From IMG/VR virus record IMGVR_UViG_3300036781_000119, positions 1 to 64,000 of that record: DNA of 64,000 nt. The stretch is one strand, 5' to 3'. Source of the stretch: a virus. A model generated the notes under the pieces. The model ran no database searches and was not told the origin of the DNA. It saw nothing but the letters and a program-made list of their open reading frames with translations. Below are positions 56,178-63,824 of this stretch, one piece after another (positions within the stretch are counted from its first letter, which is position 1; every line of letters begins with the position of its first letter). The position numbers were made by a program, and so were the translations under genes.

Positions 56178-56493
56178 CGGATACGGTTTCCGGTAGATCC
56201 ATCAGCTTGTCCGCGATGTAGGTGGACAGGATGGCCGCAGCCGCTTGCAACACTTCCTTGGGCCATTTGCCCGCCATGGTGGCCGCTTGGATGCGCTCGA
56301 TGCTTCCCCAGCCTTCAGGAACCGCCGTCAGGTCGGCGCCCATCGCCACCACCGCCTTCATCGCGGCCCGCGCGGCGCGCAGCTTCGCCACGCCATCATC
56401 GCCCAGGTCGATGATGTGCTGCTGGAGGCCGAAGACTTCCTCTTTCGTGTCCATGCGCTCAAGGCGGAATACCAGCTTGAAACGGTCAGCCAT
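56170..56493 (-). CDS. hypothetical protein of the neck region, 107 aa
   Basis: RFKLVFRLERMDTKEEVFGL start, then mostly helical (RAARAAMKAVVAMGADLTAV) with C-terminal ILSTYIADKLMDLPETV. No family recognised. Overlaps the gp10-like gene by 8 bp, so probably co-translated. Confidence 0.65.
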   Translation of the reverse strand: MADRFKLVFRLERMDTKEEVFGLQQHIIDLGDDGVAKLRAARAAMKAVVAMGADLTAVPEGWGSIERIQAATMAGKWPKEVLQAAAAILSTYIADKLMDLPETVSDG

Positions 56494-56514
56494 GGTGGGT
56501 GTCCTTTGCTCGCA

Positions 56515-56964
56515 CTACCAGCGGCCCCCGCCCCAGGGTCCGAAGCCGTAGCCGTAGCCGCGCCGGAATGGCGGGAACACGCGGGGCGGGGCGGCTACGT
56601 ATTGAAAGGTCCGGTATTGCGCCGTCGCCTGCCAGTAGAGCGCGCCGTAGGGGGTCTGGAGGAACCAGCTGGCCGCCTCGGGCGCGGCATAGTCGGAGGA
56701 TACCGTCACGCTGCCCTGGGTGGCGCTGCTGATGCGGCCGACCAGCCCGCCGGATGCGCCGGCCTGAAACAGCGTGCCGATGTGGGCGGTCAGGAGGTTG
56801 AGCAGGAAGGTGCGCTCAGGGATCGCCTGCACCCAACTGACATCGGTGTTGTTGAGGATTACCTCGGCGCCCTTGAACCACTCGCCAGCCACGACCGGCC
56901 CCTGGGCAGCAAGCTGCGGGTAGACCAGCGCCCAGGTCGCAAAGTCGAATACGACAACGGCCAT
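56515..56964 (-). CDS. DUF4054 head-tail adaptor, 149 aa
   Basis: FDFATWALVYPQLAAQGPVV, ILNNTDVSWV, FLLNLLTAHIGTLFQ, VGRISSATQGSVTVSSDY and WFLQTPYGALYWQATAQYRT are DUF4054 hallmarks (head-tail connector in phages with DUF2184 capsids). The C terminus is Gly/aromatic-rich. 16 bp from the upstream gene. Confidence 0.88.
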   Translation of the reverse strand: MAVVVFDFATWALVYPQLAAQGPVVAGEWFKGAEVILNNTDVSWVQAIPERTFLLNLLTAHIGTLFQAGASGGLVGRISSATQGSVTVSSDYAAPEAASWFLQTPYGALYWQATAQYRTFQYVAAPPRVFPPFRRGYGYGFGPWGGGRW

Positions 56965-56979
56965 CCCACCCCGCCCAGC

Positions 56980-57537
56980 CTATGCGGCCGCAGTGTCGCG
57001 CACGAGGCCGTATTTCTTGCCCTCAGCATCAGCGTCAAGCCGCTCATGGCCCGACAGCCGCTCCACGTTCGCCGCCGCCGCGTCGATCACGCGCTGCTTG
57101 TTCTCGTGCGCAAAGATCAGGCCAGCCTTGATCGGCCCCCATTCGGCATAGTCGCGCGTGAACTTGTCCCAAAAGGCTTTCGACACGCCTTCGGTCAGCG
57201 CGTAGCCGCCCGACATCTGCGCGCGCGGCGCCTCATTCATCGCGAGGCCACACCCCTTGATGAACACTTCCTTGCCGTTCTGCCGGGCCACCTTGACCAG
57301 CCGCGTGCCGCCGCCCATCACCGGCTCGTATTCGTCAGCCCAGTCGTAGTCCATCAGGCGAAAGCCCGCCGGGTGCTTGCAGGCGACGGTGACGGTCGCT
57401 TCGCCGGTGACCGGCTTGGCCAGCAGGTGCGCCAGCGCGCCCTTGACCAGCGCCGGCCGCTTCTGCCCGGCGGTCGGGGGCGTGGGAAGCCCCCCGACAA
57501 CCGGGGCTTCGCTCTCGTCAGTCGGTGACTTGGCCAT
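56980..57537 (-). CDS. hypothetical head-associated protein, 185 aa
   Basis: Pro-rich N terminus (EAPVVGGLPTPPTAGQKRP), then FRLMDYDWADEYEPVMGGGT and a C-terminal helical part (FTRDYAEWGPIKAGLIFAH). It lies between the major capsid and the DUF4054 adaptor, where other phages carry a minor head or head-completion gene. Family not recognised. Confidence 0.7.
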   Translation of the reverse strand: MAKSPTDESEAPVVGGLPTPPTAGQKRPALVKGALAHLLAKPVTGEATVTVACKHPAGFRLMDYDWADEYEPVMGGGTRLVKVARQNGKEVFIKGCGLAMNEAPRAQMSGGYALTEGVSKAFWDKFTRDYAEWGPIKAGLIFAHENKQRVIDAAAANVERLSGHERLDADAEGKKYGLVRDTAAA

Positions 57538-57540
57538 GGA

Positions 57541-58653
57541 TCAGATACCCACCATCGACGCCACGGCATAGGGCTGCATGTAGACCGCGCCCCAGGTGCC
57601 TTGGCTGAACTTCTGCTCATAGCAGGAGAGTCCCGACACGAGCCGGCCGACGCGCAGCTTGGCATTGTAGGCCAGGATGCCCGTCTTCTGCCCGGCCACG
57701 TTGTCGGCGAACAGCTGCATGAAGTTCCCGCCCACGTAGCCGTAGCCGTTCGCCGCCGACTGCGCGCCATACTGCGGCGCGGTGACGATCTTCAGGTTGG
57801 GGAAGTTCTCCTTCAGCAGCGCCTTGACGGTCACGCCATAGATATTGGCGAACAGCAGGGCGACCGACATATTGCTGGAGAGGGCCAGCGTCATCGGCGA
57901 CTGCATGTCGATGGTCGAGCCCGACTGCGCCACCAGGATGCCGATCAGCACCATGATGTCGTTATAGACCTCATTCGGGGTCGCGTTCGGCGCGCCGCCG
58001 GCGGTGAACCACGTCACGCCGCCGGCCACCTTGGGGGTGGGGGCGACGGCGGCGGACAGGCCGGGATCGTTGAAGATGCCGTAGTTGGCCAGTCCCGCGA
58101 TGCCGAAGAAATAGGCGTTGTTCTGGAAGATGTTCAGCCGCGAGACGGCCGAGCCCTTCTGTTCCGACGCCCAGTTGAGCTTGGCATTGCCGGCCCGCTC
58201 CGCCTCCAGGTCGCCGTATTTGACGATCGCCTGATAGCGGTATGCCTGCCGCTGGGGCCAGTTCGCGTTGACGTTGACCATTCCGTTGTTCGAATAGTCG
58301 CCGTAGCTCGACACCTCGCCGACGTATTCGATGACGTTGAACATCACCGTGTCGTCGGTCCAGGAACCGCGCGCTTCCTCGCCGAAGATCTCCGCCGCGT
58401 TCAGCGGCTGGAAAACGATCCGCACTACCTTTGGGTCGATGACCGTGGTCAGGTAGCTGGGGAAGCCGGCGTTGGGCGCGGTGATCAGCTGCGGCTGCGC
58501 ATCCATCGCCAGCGCGAAGTTACGCTCCGTGCCGTCGATCAGGTAGCTGTCGGCATGCTCGCCGAAGTCCACGCCGCGCGCGGCAAACATGCCCTGATGC
58601 GCGCGGAATAGATCGCGCGCCTGGGCGGCATTCGTGATCCGAATCGGGTCCAT
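57541..58653 (-). CDS. major capsid protein (DUF2184), 370 aa
   Basis: ATG at 58653 with AAGGAGCG upstream. PSYLTTVIDPKVVRIVFQPL, WTDDTVMFNVIEYVGEVSSY, GDYSNNGMVNVNANWPQRQA, YRYQAIVKYGDLEAERAGNA, NIFQNNAYFFGIAGLANYGI and ALSSNMSVALLF are those of the DUF2184 HK97-fold capsid family. Length is as expected. Surrounded by cement, DUF4054 and DUF2213 genes as usual. Confidence 0.93.
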   Translation of the reverse strand: MDPIRITNAAQARDLFRAHQGMFAARGVDFGEHADSYLIDGTERNFALAMDAQPQLITAPNAGFPSYLTTVIDPKVVRIVFQPLNAAEIFGEEARGSWTDDTVMFNVIEYVGEVSSYGDYSNNGMVNVNANWPQRQAYRYQAIVKYGDLEAERAGNAKLNWASEQKGSAVSRLNIFQNNAYFFGIAGLANYGIFNDPGLSAAVAPTPKVAGGVTWFTAGGAPNATPNEVYNDIMVLIGILVAQSGSTIDMQSPMTLALSSNMSVALLFANIYGVTVKALLKENFPNLKIVTAPQYGAQSAANGYGYVGGNFMQLFADNVAGQKTGILAYNAKLRVGRLVSGLSCYEQKFSQGTWGAVYMQPYAVASMVGI

Positions 58654-58664
58654 GATTTCGCTCC

Positions 58665-59597
58665 TTAACCGTTCGGATGATCCGACATCTTGATGAGTTC
58701 GTTTGGACCGCCCGCGCTCATGGCGATCCACTTGGTTTCGATGTTCCCGGTGGCGCTGATCGTCGTGCTGCTGGCGGTCTGCGTCGGGGTGACGGTGTAG
58801 GTGCCCAGGCCGCCCACCGTGTTGGCGCCCAGCTGGGTGATGCGGGTGCCGGCGGTGACGCCCGAGCCCGACAGCACATCGCCGACGCCGAAGGTGCCGG
58901 TCAGCGCGCTGGCGGCGGTGAAGATGCCGTAGGTTTCGCTGATCGTGGTGCTGGCGACCGTCTGGCTGCCCGGGGTGACGCGATACGTGCCGACGCCGCC
59001 CGTGGTGCCGGTCAGCTGGCCCAGCACCTGGGTGCCGCTGACCACGTTGGTGCCCGACAGGATGCCGCCCGGCACGACGACGCCAGAGCCCACCGCCGTG
59101 ATGGTCATGATGTCGTCGGCAATCGAGCCGGTGAAGCTGCCGGTGGCGGCCGCAATCGAGCCGGTGGCCGAAGCCGCCGTAGTGGGCGACGTGCCGGCAG
59201 CGGCGAAGCTGATCGTGCCGTTGTTCAGGTTCGCGAATGCCTTCATGCCGATGGTGACGGCGGCGGCCCCAGTGTTCCGCACCCAAAAATCGCCGCCGTT
59301 CATTGCGGTGACTTCGAAGCCGGCCGGGATCAGCATGGTGGACTGGGCGAGGTAGATCGTCAGCTTCGCCTGACCCTCGCGATGGATGAAGCCCAGCGGC
59401 ACGCCCGTGCCGAAGTTGTTCACCGCGTTGGGGTTGGCCGGGTCGCGCCACACGAAGCGGGCGACGGTGACGCCAGCGGCGCCAGCGATCAGCGCACCCA
59501 CGCCCGCATCGACGCTGAAGATCGGGTTGGCGCTGGCGAAGTCGCCGTCCACCGCCGGGGCGGGAGCGGCGTAGACCTGGGACTGGAAGCCGGACAC
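58665..59597 (-). CDS. capsid cement/decoration protein (Gp24-like) with two inserted modules, 310 aa
   Basis: GTG start with AGGAGT upstream. MSGFQSQVYAAPAPAVDGDF, FVWRDP, GFIHREGQAKLTIYL, MLIPAGFEVTAMNGGDFWVR and the closing NIETKWIAMSAGGPNELIKM are typical of Gp24-like structural cement proteins, usually about 150-190 aa. Residues 154-282 are two Gly/Thr modules inserted just before the last strand, which nearly doubles the length. It decorates or stabilises the capsid. Confidence 0.82.
   Translation of the reverse strand: MSGFQSQVYAAPAPAVDGDFASANPIFSVDAGVGALIAGAAGVTVARFVWRDPANPNAVNNFGTGVPLGFIHREGQAKLTIYLAQSTMLIPAGFEVTAMNGGDFWVRNTGAAAVTIGMKAFANLNNGTISFAAAGTSPTTAASATGSIAAATGSFTGSIADDIMTITAVGSGVVVPGGILSGTNVVSGTQVLGQLTGTTGGVGTYRVTPGSQTVASTTISETYGIFTAASALTGTFGVGDVLSGSGVTAGTRITQLGANTVGGLGTYTVTPTQTASSTTISATGNIETKWIAMSAGGPNELIKMSDHPNG
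58752..59138 (-). repeat. Gly/Thr module copies 6 and 7 (cement residues 154-282)
   Basis: Tandem: FTGSIADDIMTITAVGSGVV ... QLTGTTGGVGTYRVTPGSQT, then FTAASALTGTFGVGDVLSGS ... GGLGTYTVTPTQTASST. Confidence 0.85.
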
Positions 59598-59609
59598 TGG
59601 CGTGACTCC

Positions 59610-61100
59610 TTAGTTCGCCACGCCGAAGCGGGCGGCGCTGGGGAACATCTGATCGAACGTGCTGATGCCGGCCGCATCCATGGCGATCGGCTGGGCCGTG
59701 CGCTGGTTCGGCTTGGGCAGCGCCGCCAGCAGGGCCGGGAAGCCCTCGGGCGGCACCTTGGACACGTCCACGCCGCGCGCCTTGAAGGCGAAGCGGTAGA
59801 CCGCCTCGGCGCTGTCCATGGCAAGGTGGTCCATGTTCAGGTCGCCGATGTGCGGGCGCACGGCAATTTCCGCCTCGCGCAGCGCCTTGGCCTGGGCCTT
59901 GATCTTGGTTTCGCTCGCCGCGACGCGCGCAGCGATCGCCGCGTCCATCGCGCCCTTGGTCATCATGGTGGTCTTGTCCTTGGCGAAGGGGGGGGCCTTC
60001 TTGCCCTTGCCGTCCTTGCCGTCCTTGTCGGCATCGGTATCGGCATCCTCGGCGGGGTCGGCCGGGTCCGCCTCGGGCTGGAGCATCGCCTCGACAGCCG
60101 CCACGTCGTCGTCGCTCAGCTTGGTGCGCAGGAATTCCAGCACCTTGGCCATCGGGTCGGCGTCATCGGTGGTTTCTTCCTCGACCGTCTCCGCAACCGG
60201 ATTCGGATCGACGCCCTCCTGCATGTCGTCTTCCACCTTGTCCACGACACCTTCCAGGTTGTCGAGCATGGTGGCCACGTCCTCGATGGTGGCGTCCTGG
60301 GCCAGCTTACCCTCGACCGCCTTGCCTAGCGCGACCATCAGTGCCGGGCGCTTGGCCTTCCAATCGGCGGCGGTCTTGATGCCCGCGAACAGGGGGCGAA
60401 GATCGACCTTCGCATCCTGGGCCAGCTTGGGGCGGATGGCAGCTCCGATCGCGGTTGCCAGGACGAGCGCGCGCCGGTTGAGCCGGGGCACGGGAGGCTT
60501 TTTCGCCATGTCGAATTCCTTATCTTGTGGCAGCGCGGCATCGCCCACCACTACATCTGCACCAGCACGGCCTTGCTCTACAAGGGCAACGTGGTTCCCC
60601 CGGATGTTGCGCATCACCCCGTCATAGGCCGCGCCCTCGTATTCGCCGGGGGTCATGTCCGCGTCATACCGATAGGCGGATGACAATTCCCGCTGTTGCC
60701 CGCTTTCGATTCTGCGGATTGCGTCGCCTTCCCAAACAACCAGCGAATTGCCGAGGAAGGGGTGGGAAAATTTTGCGTCGGTGCCGGTGCTGCCCACCAC
60801 CAGATCGGGCTGGTGATCGTCCACGGTGACCGGGACGTGCTTGCTGAGGATCGGCAGATTGTTGAAGCTGGCCGCGCCCTTGGCGAGTTCATCCGGGTGG
60901 CGGAGCAGGTGGTAGACCTGATCAGCCTTCAGCCCGAGCCGTTCCCAGTCGGGGATTTCCTCGCCGCGATAGGGGCAGATATTGGCCTTGCTGATATTCG
61001 CCACCTTGACGTGCAGGCGGCCATCCTCGTCGGTGCTGCGCACGCTGTCGCGGTCCATGGCCAGCACGTCGGGCCGGCGGCGGGGGGCTTCAATCAGCAT
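59610..61100 (-). CDS. DUF2213 head maturation/scaffold protein, 496 aa
   Basis: SKANICPYRGEEIPDWERLG, YHLLRHPDELAKGAASFNNL, PILSKHVPV, DLVVGSTGTDAKFSHPFLGN, SLVVWEGDAI and ELSSAYRYDADMTPGEYEGA are DUF2213 hallmarks; QGAxYDGVMRNIRGNHVALV completes the N-terminal domain, thought to be a head protease or its relative. The C-terminal 250 residues are Lys- and acid-rich (ADTDADKDGKDGKGKKAPPF), typical of a scaffolding part. It is the first gene of the visible late operon. Confidence 0.9.
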   Translation of the reverse strand: MLIEAPRRRPDVLAMDRDSVRSTDEDGRLHVKVANISKANICPYRGEEIPDWERLGLKADQVYHLLRHPDELAKGAASFNNLPILSKHVPVTVDDHQPDLVVGSTGTDAKFSHPFLGNSLVVWEGDAIRRIESGQQRELSSAYRYDADMTPGEYEGAAYDGVMRNIRGNHVALVEQGRAGADVVVGDAALPQDKEFDMAKKPPVPRLNRRALVLATAIGAAIRPKLAQDAKVDLRPLFAGIKTAADWKAKRPALMVALGKAVEGKLAQDATIEDVATMLDNLEGVVDKVEDDMQEGVDPNPVAETVEEETTDDADPMAKVLEFLRTKLSDDDVAAVEAMLQPEADPADPAEDADTDADKDGKDGKGKKAPPFAKDKTTMMTKGAMDAAIAARVAASETKIKAQAKALREAEIAVRPHIGDLNMDHLAMDSAEAVYRFAFKARGVDVSKVPPEGFPALLAALPKPNQRTAQPIAMDAAGISTFDQMFPSAARFGVAN

Positions 61101-61207
61101 GCGGGATGCAGTTTCCGATCGGCACCGGGGGATTTAGACCGATTTCAGGTGCGGCGACAACAATTCCACGTCGCGCGGTTTAATTGCGCCGGTTCGTGAT
61201 TAATAAC

Positions 61208-61258
61208 TTGCGCGCCGGATAATTCATGCATAATGTGCCTTACCGGCAGAGAAGCCGG
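61208..61258 (+). promoter_or_regulatory. early promoter H with ATGCAT palindrome and leader hairpin
   Basis: TTGCGC 61208-61213; 15-bp spacer; CATAAT 61229-61234, within TTCATGCATAAT 61223-61234. The leader pairs CCGGC 61243-61247 with GCCGG 61254-61258. The ACGRAACGCG box is not conserved here. The region 61101-61207 holds no gene and must also contain the divergent late promoter. Confidence 0.7.
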
Positions 61259-61285
61259 GCAGCAGCAAGCAGGAGACACCCCACG

Positions 61286-61549
61286 ATGGCCGCCACCTTC
61301 CGCGTCATGCCCGACATGAAGTTCAGCCACAACAGCGCCGAGGCGCTTTACGACATGACCGTCCTGCGCACCCACCGCGATGCCGGATACTGGGAATGCG
61401 TGTTTCTGAACGGGCCGCGCAAGGGCGGCATTTGGGTGCGCAGCGAGATCGACATTCTCGCCGATGTCGTCGCTGACCAGGAAGCGGACGCGACGGTCGC
61501 CGCCGAGCGCCGGGCCGAGCGCGCGCTTTCCCCGGGCTACGCCTCCTGA
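61286..61549 (+). CDS. hypothetical protein, 87 aa
   Basis: AGGAGA precedes ATG 61286. MAATFRVMPDMKFSHNSAEA, YWECVFLNGPRKGGIWVRSE suggest a small beta domain with a helical tail. First gene after promoter H. No family recognised. Confidence 0.75.
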   Translation: MAATFRVMPDMKFSHNSAEALYDMTVLRTHRDAGYWECVFLNGPRKGGIWVRSEIDILADVVADQEADATVAAERRAERALSPGYAS

Positions 61550-61574
61550 TTCACCCACGAAGGAACCACACACC

Positions 61575-61943
61575 ATGGCACCCGCGATCAAACTGGCATC
61601 CGCTGAAGGCCGCACTTTCGCCCTCGGCCAAATTGTCTGCGCTCAGGGCGAGATCAATGGCCCAAAATCGACCGGCGAAATCGTCGGCTTCAAGCGTTCG
61701 GTGAGTGGGGATTTCATCGTCGCCAAGATCAAGCTGCATGGCTCTCGCACCATCGTGCGGTCTGTGCTTCAGGACATCGAGCCAGACGAGTTCTTCGCGG
61801 GCGTGATAGCCGAAATGGAGCGGCGCGGGCTTTCCGGGCGCTTGACCGCCAAGGATGTCAAGGTCGTGAACTTCCTCCGCGCTGGCGGCAAGAGCGCGAT
61901 CGAATGCGGCGCCGATCGCGCCATGTCCTGGATTGCCGACTGA
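61575..61943 (+). CDS. hypothetical protein, 122 aa
   Basis: AAGGAACC precedes ATG 61575. The N-terminal half is beta-rich (FALGQIVCAQGEINGPKSTG, EIVGFKRSVSGDFIVAKIKL), like an SH3 barrel, and the C-terminal half helical. Function unknown. Confidence 0.72.
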   Translation: MAPAIKLASAEGRTFALGQIVCAQGEINGPKSTGEIVGFKRSVSGDFIVAKIKLHGSRTIVRSVLQDIEPDEFFAGVIAEMERRGLSGRLTAKDVKVVNFLRAGGKSAIECGADRAMSWIAD

Positions 61944-61970
61944 ACCACCACCCACGAATAGGACACCGAC

Positions 61971-62135
61971 ATGAAGATCACCGACAGGCGGGGGCGCGTG
62001 TGGACGCTGATCCCCACCCTGCGCCAGATCGGCCCCGTGATGGCCGTATGGCAGGGGCCGGGCGTAGGCATCCGCCGCCGCTTCCCTTCCGTCGCCGCCG
62101 CCCGCGCCGCGCTCCTGGGCAGCGTGACGCCATGA
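61971..62135 (+). CDS. hypothetical small protein, 54 aa
   Basis: ATG 61971 has AGGA about 10 nt upstream. MKITDRRGRVWTLIPTLRQI, then VMAVWQGPGVGIRRRFPSVA, a beta-hairpin-like basic miniprotein. ATGA overlap with the next gene supports it. Confidence 0.65.
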   Translation: MKITDRRGRVWTLIPTLRQIGPVMAVWQGPGVGIRRRFPSVAAARAALLGSVTP

Positions 62136-62359
62136 TGGAGCACGCCCCCCGGCTATCCCAGGCCACCGTCGCCACGCCGCCCGGCAGGCCCTACGTCTGG
62201 CGCGTGCGCGGCATGTGCCGCGTGAGCGGAACCCGGATCAGCCCGGTGTTCTACACCGCCGACCCGAACCGCCACCGGGCGCTGGCGGATGCCGCGCTGG
62301 CCTTCCCGGGGCTGAACGTGGATGCCGTGATGGCTGCCGCCGCCGTGGTGCTGCCGTGA
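62132..62359 (+). CDS. hypothetical small protein, 75 aa
   Basis: Starts ATGATG at the previous stop. PYVWRVRGMCRVSGTRISPV, FYTADPNRHRALADAALAFP reads like a short alpha/beta domain. No function. GTGA overlap to the next gene. Confidence 0.65.
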   Translation: MMEHAPRLSQATVATPPGRPYVWRVRGMCRVSGTRISPVFYTADPNRHRALADAALAFPGLNVDAVMAAAAVVLP

Positions 62360-62616
62360 ACACGCTCGAGCGCATCACCCGCCTGGGGCTGACGGTGCCG
62401 CGCCTCGCGCGCGCCCTGGGCACCACGCCGGCGATCCTGCGCGCTGCCTGCCGCGAAGGCACGGTGCCGCCCGAGGTCGATCGTTGGCTGGATGTTTGCT
62501 TCACCAGCCGCCCCAAGGTCGCCTGGGGCAAGCCGAGGGGGCGCCCACGCCTCCCGGATGGCCCGAAACCCCGCGTCTACAAATCCCGCGCCAAACCGAA
62601 GGATGCGCCCCGATGA
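62356..62616 (+). CDS. small HTH-like basic protein, 86 aa
   Basis: GTG start in a GTGA overlap. LERITRLGLTVPRLARALGT, TPAILRAACREGTVPPEVDR is a plausible Cro-like helix-turn-helix, followed by a basic tail with AT-hook-like KPRGRPRLP. Probable DNA-binding protein, perhaps regulatory. Confidence 0.65.
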   Translation: MNTLERITRLGLTVPRLARALGTTPAILRAACREGTVPPEVDRWLDVCFTSRPKVAWGKPRGRPRLPDGPKPRVYKSRAKPKDAPR

Positions 62617-62828
62617 GAACGCTAGTATCGCTGGCCGACTGGTTCGGGGCGTTCACCTGCCTTTCGGTGTGCATCGCCATCCTGGGCACGACCTGGATGC
62701 AAACGCGCAAGGCCGCCGCCATGGCGCCCTGGGCCATCGTCCGCGCCTGGATCGTCATGGGCTTCGGCTCGGCCTGCCTCCTATGGGCGGCCGGGCGCGT
62801 GGCTGCCGCTGCCCTGGGGTTCCGGTGA
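62613..62828 (+). CDS. small membrane protein, 71 aa
   Basis: Two hydrophobic helices, FGAFTCLSVCIAILGTTWM and VMGFGSACLLWAAGRVAAAA, joined by a basic loop. ATGA overlap upstream and start overlap downstream. Function unknown. Confidence 0.7.
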   Translation: MRTLVSLADWFGAFTCLSVCIAILGTTWMQTRKAAAMAPWAIVRAWIVMGFGSACLLWAAGRVAAAALGFR

Positions 62829-63034
62829 TGAGCGGCCATGATCGCCCGCCCCCGCCGATGCAGATATGGGTCACCGGCTGGTGGTGGTCCAAGGAGTTCA
62901 CTGACGCGGAAGAAGCGCGCCGCTACTATGACGCGATCGGGCGCCGGCAGAAGATCATCGTCAGCATCGCCGCATTGGTGATGCTCGCAATATGCGCGGC
63001 GGCAGAATTCGCCGCATGGAGATTGCACCCATGA
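62828..63034 (+). CDS. single-span membrane protein, 68 aa
   Basis: Polar N-terminal half (RPPPPMQIWVTGWWWSKEFT) and a C-terminal membrane helix (KIIVSIAALVMLAICAAAEF). Starts with a TGATG overlap, ends with an ATGA overlap. Function unknown. Confidence 0.68.
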   Translation: MSGHDRPPPPMQIWVTGWWWSKEFTDAEEARRYYDAIGRRQKIIVSIAALVMLAICAAAEFAAWRLHP

Positions 63035-63237
63035 CCGATGAGACGGATCGCGCGCAGCGGATGCTCCACCTTTCGGTGATGATCCGCCCCGCCACCGCAC
63101 ACGGGTGGCTTCGGCGCCGAGATTTGGACAAGCCGGGCCAGTTCGTTTGGGAGAAACCGGACGGCACCTTGGTGGCAGAAAGCCACGATATTACGCCGCG
63201 CATCGCAACTATGCTGCCAAAGAGGCCCACGCCATGA
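63031..63237 (+). CDS. hypothetical small protein, 68 aa
   Basis: ATGA overlap start. MTDETDRAQRMLHLSVMIRP, RDLDKPGQFVWEKPDGTLVA: a small alpha/beta protein. No family recognised. Overlaps the next gene by ATGA. Confidence 0.65.
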   Translation: MTDETDRAQRMLHLSVMIRPATAHGWLRRRDLDKPGQFVWEKPDGTLVAESHDITPRIATMLPKRPTP

Positions 63238-63824
63238 CCGATCACATGGACGACGGCCGCCCGGTGGCCGCGCACATCGCCGAGGCGCGGGCGCTGGCCA
63301 CGCATCTGCCCTGGTGGTCGCCGAGGCGGTGGCGGGCGTGGTTCGATGTCGCTTTCCCGCCTCCGGTGATGGTGATTCCGCTGACCACGCTGAACATCCC
63401 GCCGCCGCCGCCGCCCCGCCCCGCCTGGAGCCTGACGCCGGCGGAGATTGAGCGGGCGATGTCGCCCATGCGGATCAGGGCCGGCGTCACGCCGGAAATG
63501 CTGGCCGCCTTCGCTCGCGCCAACCACCAGAACCCCACGCTGATCGTGCCCGACAACGCCGCGATGACGCCCTACCTGCCGACCGCCGAGGGCGCCTACT
63601 GGACGGTTTGGAACCATGGCGACGGTGGGGGCGAAGGGTTCGGCAGCCCTGTGCTGCGCTGGTGGAACCCGAAAGGCAGCAGCGATCCCTACGCCCGCAA
63701 CCGCGACGGATGCTGGGAAGGCTGGGGGGACACCCACTACCCCGCCAGCGAATGCCTCGCCATTTCCCCCCGCCTGGAGCCGCCCGAGTGGCCGCCCGCA
63801 CCGAAGGAACACGACCATGGCTGA
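63234..63824 (+). CDS. hypothetical protein, 196 aa
   Basis: MTDHMDDGRPVAAHIAEARA start; a Pro-rich linker (IPPPPPPRPAWS); a C-terminal half with PYLPTAEGAYWTVWNHGDGG and CWEGWGDTHYPASE. Trp/Tyr-rich with no recognised domain. Overlaps the next gene by 8 bp. Confidence 0.68.
   Translation: MTDHMDDGRPVAAHIAEARALATHLPWWSPRRWRAWFDVAFPPPVMVIPLTTLNIPPPPPPRPAWSLTPAEIERAMSPMRIRAGVTPEMLAAFARANHQNPTLIVPDNAAMTPYLPTAEGAYWTVWNHGDGGGEGFGSPVLRWWNPKGSSDPYARNRDGCWEGWGDTHYPASECLAISPRLEPPEWPPAPKEHDHG

Noticed and set aside
58677-60329. 550-codon plus-strand frame opposite capsid cement and DUF2213 genes
   Set aside because: Crosses two minus-strand virion genes with strong family matches; composition is that of a shadow frame.
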